Shown: piece after piece, positions 18,311 through 26,354 of the stretch
Layout: every line of letters starts with the position of its first letter
Numbering within the stretch: position 1 is the stretch's first letter
From: Ulvibacter litoralis
Lineage (GTDB): Bacteria; Bacteroidota; Bacteroidia; Flavobacteriales; Flavobacteriaceae
Assembly (NCBI RefSeq): GCF_900102055.1
Contig: NZ_FNBA01000003.1
Location: forward strand, 1 to 64,000
Length of the DNA: 64,000 nt
Direction: 5' to 3'
Translations under genes and position numbers: made by a program
Notes under the pieces: generated by a model
Told to the model about the DNA's origin: nothing
The model's database searches: none
Seen by the model: the letters and a program-made list of their open reading frames with translations, nothing else

Positions 18311-18366
18311 AAGCTGTAGCAATCATTTTGAAGCTGAGGTAAATCAGTCCAAAGAGTAATTTGTCC

Positions 18367-18996
18367 TTATCTTTTTGAAATTTCATCTCGAATTCTGGCA
18401 GCAGTTTCGTAATCTTCGTTTGCAACTGCTTTATCGAGCATTTTATTTAATTCTTTTATGGTGAACTTGCTGTAATTTTCGCCAGTCGACTTTAGGGATT
18501 CTTTGTCGCTTCCCATGATTAGCTGTTCAATTACAGCTTCTTCATCTTCTTCTGAAACTTCTTCTTTTTTCTTTTTAGAAGAGGTCTTTAAAAAGATTCC
18601 TGCTTTGTCTAAAATGTTTTTGTACGTAAAAATAGGCGCTTTAAAACGAAGGGCAAGTGCAATAGCATCGCTAGTTCTAGCGTCTATAATTTCTTCAATT
18701 TTGTCGCGTTCGCAAATTATACTAGAATAAAAAACGCCATCCACTAATTTGTGAATAATAACTTGCTTTACTACAATATCAAACCGATCTGAGAAATTTT
18801 TAAATAAATCGTGGGTAAGTGGTCTAGGAGGTTTTATTTCCTTTTCTAGTGCAATAGCAATAGATTGAGCTTCAAAAGCACCAATGATAATAGGCAATTT
18901 ACGGTCGCCTCCAACTTCACTCAAAATAAGCGCATAGGCTCCATTTTGTGTTTGGCTGTATGATATTCCCTTTATGTTAAGTCTAACTAAACTCAT
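18367..18996 (-). CDS. Bifunctional nuclease family protein (DUF151) with UVR motif
   Basis: The 209-residue protein has an N-terminal bifunctional nuclease (DUF151) domain, about 1-130. Its hallmarks are LPIIIGAFEAQSIAIALE, RPLTHDLF and ARTSDAIALALRFKAPIF. A charged linker leads to a C-terminal UvrB/UvrC-type helix pair (about 172-209, NKMLDKAVANEDYETAARIR). Homologues have been reported to have DNase/RNase activity, but its job here is unknown. The stem-loop terminating the upstream etfBA unit lies within 20 bp of its start codon. Confidence 0.88.
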   Translation of the reverse strand: MSLVRLNIKGISYSQTQNGAYALILSEVGGDRKLPIIIGAFEAQSIAIALEKEIKPPRPLTHDLFKNFSDRFDIVVKQVIIHKLVDGVFYSSIICERDKIEEIIDARTSDAIALALRFKAPIFTYKNILDKAGIFLKTSSKKKKEEVSEEDEEAVIEQLIMGSDKESLKSTGENYSKFTIKELNKMLDKAVANEDYETAARIRDEISKR

Positions 18997-19004
18997 ATTT
19001 CAAA

Positions 19005-19049
19005 AACAAAAAAGCTGTTTAAATTAGGACGTTTCCTACTTTAAACAGC
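19005..19049 (-). terminator. Terminator of etfBA, directly ahead of the DUF151 start
   Basis: On the minus strand GCTGTTTAAA pairs with TTTAAACAGC, extended inward by GTAGGA/TCCTA, and is followed by TTTTTTGTTTTTG. The T-run ends only a few bases before the DUF151 start codon at 18996. It may also act as a regulated attenuator for that gene. Confidence 0.85.
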
Positions 19050-19080
19050 CCTTTAATATTAAGGCACAAAGTAACAAAAA

Positions 19081-20046
19081 TTATGCGTTTTGAGCCTTAA
19101 AGGCTTTTAATTTTTCGTTGAGTTGTGGAATCACTTCGAAGGCATCGCCAACAATCCCATAATCAGCCGCTTTAAAAAATGGTGCTTCTGGGTCAGAATT
19201 GATCACAACTTTTACTTTAGAAGCATTAATACCTGCTAAGTGCTGAATTGCTCCAGAGATTCCAATTGCAATGTATAAGTTAGATGCAACAGGTTTTCCT
19301 GTTTGCCCTACGTGTTCGCTGTGAGGTCTCCATCCTAAATCACTTACGGGTTTAGAACAAGCAGTTGCTGCTCCTAAAATTCCGGCAAGTTCTTCAATCA
19401 TTCCCCAGTTTTCAGGACCTTTTAATCCACGACCTCCAGAGACTACTATTTCTGCATCTGCAATAGTAACTTTGTCTGTCGCTTTGTCTACAGAAACAAC
19501 ATTTACTGAAAAATCTTCCGAAGCAAGAGTTGGTGCGAAACTTTCCGAAGTTGCAGTAGTTGCATTTTCTTTAAGTCCGTACGCGTTTTTAGCCAATCCG
19601 ATGATTTTTACGTCTGTTGTAATTTCAGTGTTTGAAAACGCTTTGTTTGTAAAAACACTGTGTTTAACTGTAAAAGGAGCAGTGCTAGAAGGCAATGCTG
19701 TTACGTTAGAAACATAACCAGCTTCTAGGTTTACAGCCACTAATGGTGCTGTAAATTTACTGTTTACGCTCGCAGTAAGTACTACTACTTTAGCGTCTTC
19801 TTTTTTGGCAGCTTGAGCAATAACATCTGCGTAAGCATCTGCATTGAAGTTTGCCAATGTATCGTTGTTTACTTCTAATACTTTAGAAGCTCCGTATGTT
19901 CCTAATTCGGAAGCATCACCACCATTAATGGCTACTGCAGTAACAGAAGTTCCTAGTGCGTCTGCAATTCCTTTTGCGTACGACACTGCTTCTAATGCTA
20001 CTTTTTTAAACTTTCCGCCTTCGGATTCTGTATATACTAATACCAT
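19081..20046 (-). CDS. etfA: Electron transfer flavoprotein subunit alpha
   Basis: This 321-residue FAD-binding subunit of ETF accepts electrons from acyl-CoA dehydrogenases. The C-terminal FAD domain shows VVSGGRGLKGPENW, GWRPHSEHVGQTGKPVAS, LYIAIGISGAIQHLAGI, and INSDPEAPFFKAADYGIVGD. The N-terminal half is the FixB-like Rossmann domain. It lies 66 bp after etfB on the same strand and ends with its own terminator. The ETF is likely used by fatty acid, branched-chain and aromatic degradation. Confidence 0.95.
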   Translation of the reverse strand: MVLVYTESEGGKFKKVALEAVSYAKGIADALGTSVTAVAINGGDASELGTYGASKVLEVNNDTLANFNADAYADVIAQAAKKEDAKVVVLTASVNSKFTAPLVAVNLEAGYVSNVTALPSSTAPFTVKHSVFTNKAFSNTEITTDVKIIGLAKNAYGLKENATTATSESFAPTLASEDFSVNVVSVDKATDKVTIADAEIVVSGGRGLKGPENWGMIEELAGILGAATACSKPVSDLGWRPHSEHVGQTGKPVASNLYIAIGISGAIQHLAGINASKVKVVINSDPEAPFFKAADYGIVGDAFEVIPQLNEKLKAFKAQNA

Positions 20047-20112
20047 GTTTTTTCAAAATTATAAATACCGGCTTTTCAGCGAATGGTATTCAGGTTGAAT
20101 TTTAGATTTTGA

Positions 20113-20853
20113 TTAAATTACTTTTGCTTCGTTGTGAAGTAGATTGATTAAATCATCTACATTGTCCACTAACTTTACAGCACCTTTTGGAGCTGGTTTT
20201 TCAAAAGAAACCGTTTTTGTTTCAGAAGCACTTGCAACAGGCTCTTTTACAGTAAGTGGCTTACTACGCGCTTGCATAATACCACGCATGTTTGGAATGC
20301 GAAGATCACTTTCTTCTACCAATCCTTTTTGACCACCAACAACCAACGGAAGTGAGGTGCTTAAGGTTTCTTTACCACCGTCTATTTCACGAATAGCAGT
20401 TACTGCATCGCCTTCTACTTCAAGGCTAATACATGTGTTTACAAAATTAGCTCCAGTTAGCTTTGCAAGCATTCCTGGTACCATTCCTCCATTGTAATCA
20501 ATAGATTCACGACCTCCAATTACAAGATCATACCCTCCATCTTTTACAACAGAAGCCAATTGTTTCGCAACCGAATAACCATCGGTAGCAGCTGTATTTA
20601 CACGAATTGCTTCGTCTGCTCCAATTGCTAATGCTTTTCGAAGCGTAGGTTCTGTTTCGGGTCCTCCAACATTGACAACATGAACTGTTGCACCTTGTTT
20701 TTCTTTAAACCACATTGCACGGGTTAATCCAAACTCATCATTAGGATTAATTACAAACTGTACTCCGTTGGTATCAAATTTAGTATCACTATCGGTGAAG
20801 TTGATTTTTGAAGTAGTGTCTGGTACGTGACTTATACACACTAATATTTTCAT
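20113..20853 (-). CDS. etfB: Electron transfer flavoprotein subunit beta
   Basis: The 246-residue AMP-binding subunit begins MKILVCISHVPDTTSKI. I chose ATG 20853 because the in-frame extension upstream is AT-rich and lies over the probable promoter. Family motifs include FVINPNDEFGLTRAMWFKE, DLVIGGRESIDYNGGMVPGM and a C-terminal segment with LRIPNMRGIMQARSKPL. It forms the ETF heterodimer with the EtfA encoded just downstream. Confidence 0.95.
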   Translation of the reverse strand: MKILVCISHVPDTTSKINFTDSDTKFDTNGVQFVINPNDEFGLTRAMWFKEKQGATVHVVNVGGPETEPTLRKALAIGADEAIRVNTAATDGYSVAKQLASVVKDGGYDLVIGGRESIDYNGGMVPGMLAKLTGANFVNTCISLEVEGDAVTAIREIDGGKETLSTSLPLVVGGQKGLVEESDLRIPNMRGIMQARSKPLTVKEPVASASETKTVSFEKPAPKGAVKLVDNVDDLINLLHNEAKVI

Positions 20854-20898
20854 ATCTATATTGTATTTTGAGTGAAAGCTTTTATAGGCTGTAAGCTT

Positions 20899-20906
20899 CA
20901 AATTTA
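20899..20906 (-). promoter_or_regulatory. Putative -7 promoter element for etfBA
   Basis: The minus-strand sequence TAAATTTG is an exact TAnnTTTG match about 46 bp upstream of the etfB start. No clear -33 element accompanies it. Confidence 0.4.
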
Positions 20907-20942
20907 ACGATGCGAATATACTGATATAATTCCTAATTTTGC

Positions 20943-20966
20943 TATGCATGCATAATAAATTTATGC
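20943..20966. promoter_or_regulatory. Nested palindromes between divergent etfB and pdhB
   Basis: TATGCATGCATA (20943-20954) is a perfect 12-bp palindrome. It overlaps a second inverted repeat, GCATAA / TTATGC around TAAAT (20950-20966). The position between two divergent promoters suggests a shared operator, but no regulator is identified. Confidence 0.35.
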
Positions 20967-20985
20967 TAAAACTTAAAAAAAAGAC

Positions 20986-21014
20986 TTGCCCACTTATAAA
21001 TAATAGTATTTTTG
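20986..21014 (+). promoter_or_regulatory. Promoter for the pyruvate dehydrogenase beta gene
   Basis: A TTG at 20986-20988 is separated by 18 bp from TATTTTTG (21007-21014), an exact TAnnTTTG -7 element. This fits the Bacteroidota consensus well and leaves a leader of about 40 bases before the start at 21058. Confidence 0.65.
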
Positions 21015-21057
21015 TTTTCCTGAAATACTTTTCAGAATATATAATTGATATTAAAAT

Positions 21058-22038
21058 ATGAAGACCTTACAATTTAGAGAAGCCATTTGCGAAGCGATGA
21101 GTGAAGAAATGCGTCGCGATGAAAGTATATATTTAATGGGTGAAGAAGTTGCCGAATACAATGGTGCTTATAAAGCCAGTAAAGGAATGTTAGACGAGTT
21201 TGGTGCAAAAAGAGTAATTGATACTCCTATTGCAGAACTTGGTTTTTCAGGAGTAGCGATAGGTTCGGCAATGAACGGAAATCGCCCTATAGTTGAGTAT
21301 ATGACGTTTAACTTCTCATTAGTGGGGATCGATCAAATAATAAATAATGCTGCTAAGATTAGACAAATGTCGGGTGGGCAGTTTAATTGTCCGATCGTAT
21401 TTCGTGGGCCAACGGCTTCTGCAGGACAATTAGGAGCAACACACTCCCAGGCTTTTGAAAGTTGGTTTGCAAACACGCCGGGTCTTAAAGTGGTAGTGCC
21501 TAGTAATCCAGCAGATGCAAAAGGATTGTTGAAAAGTGCTATTCGTGATAACGATCCTGTAATTTTCATGGAAAGTGAGCAGATGTATGGTGATAAAGGT
21601 GAAGTGCCTGAAGGAGAATATTTAATTCCATTAGGAGTTGCTGATGTTAAAAGAAAAGGGACGGATGTAACAATTGTTTCCTTCGGAAAAATAATCAAAG
21701 AAGCATACACAGCAGCTGAAGCATTGGCAAAAGAAGGAATCGAATGTGAAATCATCGATTTGCGAACCGTTAGACCAATGGATCACAATACAATTTTAGA
21801 GTCTGTTAAAAAAACCAACAGATTGGTAGTTTTAGAAGAAGCATGGCCGTTTGGAAATGTTGCAACCGAAATTACATACCAAGTTCAAAGTCAGATATTC
21901 GACTACTTAGACGCACCAATTATTAAAATTAATACTGCCGACACACCAACTCCATATTCTCCGGGATTATTAAAAGAGTGGTTGCCAAATAGTGAGGACG
22001 TAGTGAAAGCTGTTAAAAAAGTTCTCTACAAAGAATAG
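21058..22038 (+). CDS. pdhB: Pyruvate dehydrogenase E1 component, beta subunit
   Basis: The 326-residue protein is the transketolase-like beta subunit of a 2-oxoacid dehydrogenase E1. Motifs are LMGEEVAEYNGAYKASKG, VIDTPIAELGFSGVAIGSAM, PIVFRGPTASAGQLGATHSQ and the C-terminal IDLRTVRPMD and VVLEEAWPFGNV. It pairs with an alpha subunit not encoded here and works with E2 and E3 to make acetyl-CoA. It is monocistronic or first in its unit, with its own promoter. The sequence fits a PDH-type rather than branched-chain-type beta subunit. Confidence 0.88.
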   Translation: MKTLQFREAICEAMSEEMRRDESIYLMGEEVAEYNGAYKASKGMLDEFGAKRVIDTPIAELGFSGVAIGSAMNGNRPIVEYMTFNFSLVGIDQIINNAAKIRQMSGGQFNCPIVFRGPTASAGQLGATHSQAFESWFANTPGLKVVVPSNPADAKGLLKSAIRDNDPVIFMESEQMYGDKGEVPEGEYLIPLGVADVKRKGTDVTIVSFGKIIKEAYTAAEALAKEGIECEIIDLRTVRPMDHNTILESVKKTNRLVVLEEAWPFGNVATEITYQVQSQIFDYLDAPIIKINTADTPTPYSPGLLKEWLPNSEDVVKAVKKVLYKE

Positions 22039-22165
22039 ATTACTTATTATAGTATAGAGGATTGGCAAGTGTTTTCTACTTTACGTTTTATACCAAAGTA
22101 AAAAACACTTGCGTTTTATTATAAAGCCTCTTAAAAACAACTGTTGTTTTACCCTATTTAGCCCT

Positions 22166-24658
22166 ATGAAACATCTTATAGCCTTACTTTTTCTTTTTTT
22201 TACAACAATACTGTTGGCTCAAACAAAAGTGAGTGGTGAAATAAAAGATGAATTTGGAGAACCGGTAGCATTTGCAAATGTTATTTTTAAGGACTCAAAT
22301 GAAGGGACTATCTCAAACGAAGAAGGACGTTTTTATTTAGAAAGTGACGAAAACTACAGTACTGTTGCTTTTTCCTTCGTAGGCTATCAAACCAAAGAAA
22401 TTACCCTTGGACAACGCACCACTTATAAGTTAGTCATTGTGTTAGAAGAAGAAGCATCTTCTTTAGATGAGGTTGTGGTGTACAGTGGGAAACAGTCTAA
22501 AAAGAACAATCCAGCCATTGATATTCTTCGGAAAATTTGGGAGAACCGTAGAGAAAACGGTGTAAAGAAATTTAAGCAATACACCTACGATAAGTACGAA
22601 AAGCTAGAGTTTGATATCAATACCATCGATAGTTCACTTATAAAAAGTAAGATTTTTAAGGGAATGGAGTTTATTTTTGATCAAACAGACACTTCAAATA
22701 TTACGGGGAATACGTATTTGCCAATTTTTATAAATGAAGCCTTTTCAAAAGTGTATGGTGATAATCTTCTCAAAGAAGAGAAAGAGGTTTTAGAAGGGAA
22801 TAAAAACTCTGGATTTGATAATAACAATACACTTATCGCTTATTTGAAAGATTTGTATAGTGAGTACGATGTGTACGATAACTACTTAAAATTTTTCGAC
22901 AAAGCGTTTACCAGTCCGTTGTCTAGAACAGGAATTGATGTTTATAACTATGTGCTTTTAGACAGTGCGTATCGTGATAACAAATGGTGCTACAATATTG
23001 TGTACTATCCAAGACGTAAAAATGAACTTACTTTTAAAGGAGATTTTTGGGTAAATGATTCTACTTGGGCTATCAAAGAAATTAACCTTCAGGCGTCCAA
23101 GAGTGCCAATTTAAACTGGGTTCGTGAAGTGTATATCGAACAAGAGTTTGATGTATTAAATGATTCTATTTTCTTAATTACCAGAGATTACTTTATGAGT
23201 GATTTCAGTTTCAGAAAAAAAGAAGAAGCACAAGGTATCTACGGAAAACGTACAACACTCTATAATAACTATGCGTTTGATGTTCCTAAAGAGAAAAAGT
23301 TTTACAGCGGACAAGTAGATCCCTATCAATACGAAGTTTACAATCGTCCAGATGATTTTTGGGAAGAACGCCGTTTAGAAAATTTAAATAAAGACGAAAA
23401 GGGAGTCTATAAAATGCTAGACACCTTAAAAACAGTACGTCGATTTAAAACCTTATACAATGTAGGGTCCGTGTTAGCCTCAGGCTATTATGAAGTGAAT
23501 AACTTTGACATTGGTCCTGTGTTCTCAATTTTCGGTTTTAATGAAGCGGAAGGGATGCGAATACGATTGGGAGGACGTACCTATTTTAGCCAGAATGACC
23601 GTTGGCGTTTGGAAGGTTTTGGAGCCTATGGTTTTAAAGACAACCGATTTAAATACGGTATTTCAGGAAAATATTTATTGGATCGGAAGTCGCGTTTAAT
23701 TGTTTTTGGAGGTAATAGACGAGATGTAGAGCAAACAGGAGCAAGTTTAACAAATAGTACCGATGTGTTAGGTCGAAGTTTGGCTTCGTCTTCTTTAGTT
23801 TCAGTAGGAGCAAATGATCGATTGACACGAATAAATTTAAGTACTTTCGGACTCGAGGTAGAGCCTAGTAAAGATTTTAATGTTCGGTTAACAGCATCTT
23901 ACCGTACTTTAAAATCGGCTACGGAAACATTTAGCATCAATTACAAAGTGTTTGAAGATGGAGTAGATACGGGTGCAGTAAGGGATGAAATTAAACAGCC
24001 TGAAATTGAATTGAGTTTTAATTATACGCCAGGCCGAAAAACATCAGGATATGGTGTAGAACGTACCGTTATTAATACAGGGCAGTTTCCTACGTTTTTT
24101 CTTGGATATTCAAAGGGATTAAAGGGAATTATGAACGGCGATTTTGATTATGAGCGGTTACAAGCATTGTATGTTCAGCCATGGAATATTGGAGGTCTTG
24201 GTCGTTTGTACTCAACCGTTGAGGTGGGGAAAACATTTGGACAAGTACCTTTAAGTTTGTTGAATCCAATTCCTGGAAACCAAACGTACTTTAGTGTTTA
24301 TAATAGTTTTTCACAGTTAGATTATTACGAGTTTGTAAGCGATACGTATGCTTCTGTTCATTTACAGCATAATTTTGGCGGACGTATCTTTCAAAGAATC
24401 CCTTTAATTCGGAAACTGAATCTTAGAGAGATAATCGGTTTTCGAGCGGTTTATGGTGATATTTCAGAAGAAAATATTGCTTTAAATGCCTCTAATATTG
24501 TGTATAAATCTCCCGAAGATATCTACTGGGAATGGAGTGTGGGAGTTGGTAATATTTTTAAAATATTCCGATTGGACTTTAACTTCAGAGGAAACTATCT
24601 CGAGAATCCGGAGGCACGTCCTTTTGGAGTTACAGGAACCTTCCAGTTTGTGTTTTAA
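22166..24658 (+). CDS. DUF5686 and carboxypeptidase-regulatory-like domain outer-membrane protein
   Basis: This 830-residue protein starts with a signal peptide (MKHLIALLFLFFTTILLAQ). A carboxypeptidase-regulatory-like domain follows (about 22-100, KDEFGEPVAFANVIFKDSNE), as in SusC-type proteins. The remaining 700 residues match DUF5686, with many aromatic beta strands ending in phenylalanine (GVTGTFQFVF), as expected for an outer-membrane barrel. There is no TonB plug domain. I chose ATG 22166 over an in-frame TTG upstream because it begins the signal peptide. Function is unknown. Confidence 0.88.
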   Translation: MKHLIALLFLFFTTILLAQTKVSGEIKDEFGEPVAFANVIFKDSNEGTISNEEGRFYLESDENYSTVAFSFVGYQTKEITLGQRTTYKLVIVLEEEASSLDEVVVYSGKQSKKNNPAIDILRKIWENRRENGVKKFKQYTYDKYEKLEFDINTIDSSLIKSKIFKGMEFIFDQTDTSNITGNTYLPIFINEAFSKVYGDNLLKEEKEVLEGNKNSGFDNNNTLIAYLKDLYSEYDVYDNYLKFFDKAFTSPLSRTGIDVYNYVLLDSAYRDNKWCYNIVYYPRRKNELTFKGDFWVNDSTWAIKEINLQASKSANLNWVREVYIEQEFDVLNDSIFLITRDYFMSDFSFRKKEEAQGIYGKRTTLYNNYAFDVPKEKKFYSGQVDPYQYEVYNRPDDFWEERRLENLNKDEKGVYKMLDTLKTVRRFKTLYNVGSVLASGYYEVNNFDIGPVFSIFGFNEAEGMRIRLGGRTYFSQNDRWRLEGFGAYGFKDNRFKYGISGKYLLDRKSRLIVFGGNRRDVEQTGASLTNSTDVLGRSLASSSLVSVGANDRLTRINLSTFGLEVEPSKDFNVRLTASYRTLKSATETFSINYKVFEDGVDTGAVRDEIKQPEIELSFNYTPGRKTSGYGVERTVINTGQFPTFFLGYSKGLKGIMNGDFDYERLQALYVQPWNIGGLGRLYSTVEVGKTFGQVPLSLLNPIPGNQTYFSVYNSFSQLDYYEFVSDTYASVHLQHNFGGRIFQRIPLIRKLNLREIIGFRAVYGDISEENIALNASNIVYKSPEDIYWEWSVGVGNIFKIFRLDFNFRGNYLENPEARPFGVTGTFQFVF

Positions 24659-24733
24659 ACTTTTTTCTGCTATATTTAAGGTTTAAGATATTAATTTCCA
24701 AAACCTTACAAAATTTTAAAGAAAGTAGCTATC

Positions 24734-25531
24734 TTGTTTATTTTTTGCACTCAGTATGTTTTGCTGTTTGCCAATCCCAATGCTTCGGTGTATTATGAAT
24801 ATACGTCCGATGGATATGCCTTGTTTGCAGATAATGAAGAATTATGTCCTATAACTGTTCAAGTTGAATTAGATCTTATAAACATGAAACTTGCCGATGG
24901 CGATCGTTTGACAAATGTTGTTCCTCCTAATGTAACAAAACATAAAATATTAGATGTCGTTGTGATAAATCGATTGGATTTATACAGTTTCACCTATACT
25001 AAGAAACTTATTTTCGGAGATTTTTCTTTGGAAAGTTACGATGCTGGATTTCTGTATTATTTACCTTTTAAAAAAGGAAGTTCATTTCGTGTAAAGCAAG
25101 GGTATTTAGGTTCTTTTTCGCATCAAAATACATATGCAATCGATTTTGAAATGTCTGAAGGGACGCAGATTTACGCTGCCAGAGAAGGTACTGTTGTAGA
25201 AGTGGTGCAAGAAAATAACACTTCCTGTAGTGCCGCTAATTGTGAAGAATACGATAATTATATATTGGTGTATCATCCAGACGGTACATTTGCAAAATAC
25301 GCACATATAAGACAAAATGGGGCAGTAATTTCAACCGGTGATGCCATAGCTATAGGGCAGCACATTGGGTATAGTGGGAATGTGGGTAGGACAAATGGAG
25401 GGACGTTGCATATTGAAGTGTATAAGCTAACCGTAAAGGGTCCGCAAACACTTAAAACAAATTTTTTAATTGATGATGGCCAAGACCATTCAATTTTAAA
25501 TACTTCTCAGCGCTATTTCCGTAATTATTAG
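24734..25531 (+). CDS. M23 family metallopeptidase
   Basis: The C-terminal half (about residues 120-250) is an M23/lysostaphin-type peptidase domain, which usually cuts peptidoglycan cross-bridges in the periplasm. It has the first zinc-ligand motif HQNTYAIDF and then NYILVYHPDGTFAKYAHI, GYSGNVGRTNGGTLHIEVY. The N-terminal 110 residues look like a beta-sandwich. The best standard start is TTG 24734, but this leaves the signal peptide without its positive charges. An in-frame ATT at 24713 would give LKKVAILFIFCTQYVLLFA, a proper signal sequence, and there is a stop codon at 24692. The true start may therefore be non-canonical. Confidence 0.82.
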   Translation: MFIFCTQYVLLFANPNASVYYEYTSDGYALFADNEELCPITVQVELDLINMKLADGDRLTNVVPPNVTKHKILDVVVINRLDLYSFTYTKKLIFGDFSLESYDAGFLYYLPFKKGSSFRVKQGYLGSFSHQNTYAIDFEMSEGTQIYAAREGTVVEVVQENNTSCSAANCEEYDNYILVYHPDGTFAKYAHIRQNGAVISTGDAIAIGQHIGYSGNVGRTNGGTLHIEVYKLTVKGPQTLKTNFLIDDGQDHSILNTSQRYFRNY

Positions 25532-25620
25532 TAGTGTTAAAAAGCTTCTGTCTAGAGCATTTTTTAAGGGGTAAGGTAATTTTTCCTTCTTCTTATAGTT
25601 TCCATCTCCATCAATTTACG

Positions 25621-25628
25621 TACTTTTG
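25621..25628 (+). promoter_or_regulatory. Putative -7 promoter element for ppa
   Basis: TACTTTTG is an exact TAnnTTTG match about 85 bp upstream of the ppa start at 25713. The -33 region is T-rich, but no TTG is ideally spaced. Confidence 0.45.
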
Positions 25629-25712
25629 CACCCCCATAGAACGAAATATATTTTAAGAGAAGCTTTTGTTTTGTGTGAATTAGAATTATTTCAGAATAAA
25701 ATATAGGTAAAG

Positions 25713-26240
25713 ATGACCGCAGACAAAATAAACACATTTGATGTGTTGATAGAGATTCCAAAAGGAAGTAGAAACAAGTACGAGTACGATTTTGAATTAA
25801 AAAAAATACGATACGATCGCATGATCTTTTCATCGATGATGTATCCTGCCGATTATGGTTTCGTTCCAGAAACATTGGCATTAGATGGAGATCCATTAGA
25901 TGTTTTAGTATTGGTAACTGAACCTACATTTCCTGGATGTGTTATTGAAGTAAAACCTATTGGCGTTTTTCATATGGCAGACGAAAAAGGGCCAGATGAA
26001 AAAGTAATTTGTGTGCCTGTTAGCGATCCTATCGCAAATACAGTTGAAGATCTTTCAGATTTAAATCCGCATTTAATTAAAGAAATTGAACATTTCTTTC
26101 AAGTGTATAAAGATTTAGAAGAGAAGAGAGTAGATGTTGGTGGCTGGGGAGATGTTGTTGAGGCTAAGGGGATTGTGGCAAAATGCATCGATCGTTTTAG
26201 AGAAAGTGATGTTCCTTTTAAAGAAGTGAGTATCCGTTAA
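25713..26240 (+). CDS. ppa: Inorganic pyrophosphatase
   Basis: This 175-residue soluble family I pyrophosphatase hydrolyses pyrophosphate to phosphate. It contains the family signature DGDPLDVLV and upstream RYDRMIFSSMMYPADYGFVP, with the conserved aspartates that bind magnesium. Length is normal for the bacterial type. It lies directly before the membrane pyrophosphatase gene, but a terminator separates them. Confidence 0.96.
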   Translation: MTADKINTFDVLIEIPKGSRNKYEYDFELKKIRYDRMIFSSMMYPADYGFVPETLALDGDPLDVLVLVTEPTFPGCVIEVKPIGVFHMADEKGPDEKVICVPVSDPIANTVEDLSDLNPHLIKEIEHFFQVYKDLEEKRVDVGGWGDVVEAKGIVAKCIDRFRESDVPFKEVSIR

Positions 26241-26263
26241 AATACATAAAAACACACTGTTTT

Positions 26264-26299
26264 AAAGCAATAATTCTCAAAGGGTTATTGCTTTTTTTG
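26264..26299 (+). terminator. Rho-independent terminator after ppa
   Basis: AAAGCAATAA pairs with TTATTGCTTT, and a run of T follows. It lies 24 bp after the ppa stop. Confidence 0.88.
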
Positions 26300-26354
26300 T
26301 TTTATTCCTTTTTTGTTACTTTAGCATCAAACATAATTAAAACTAAAAAACCAT

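Noticed and set aside
20854-20949. N-terminal extension of EtfB
   Set aside because: The 32 extra residues do not fit the family, and a -7 element lies within them.
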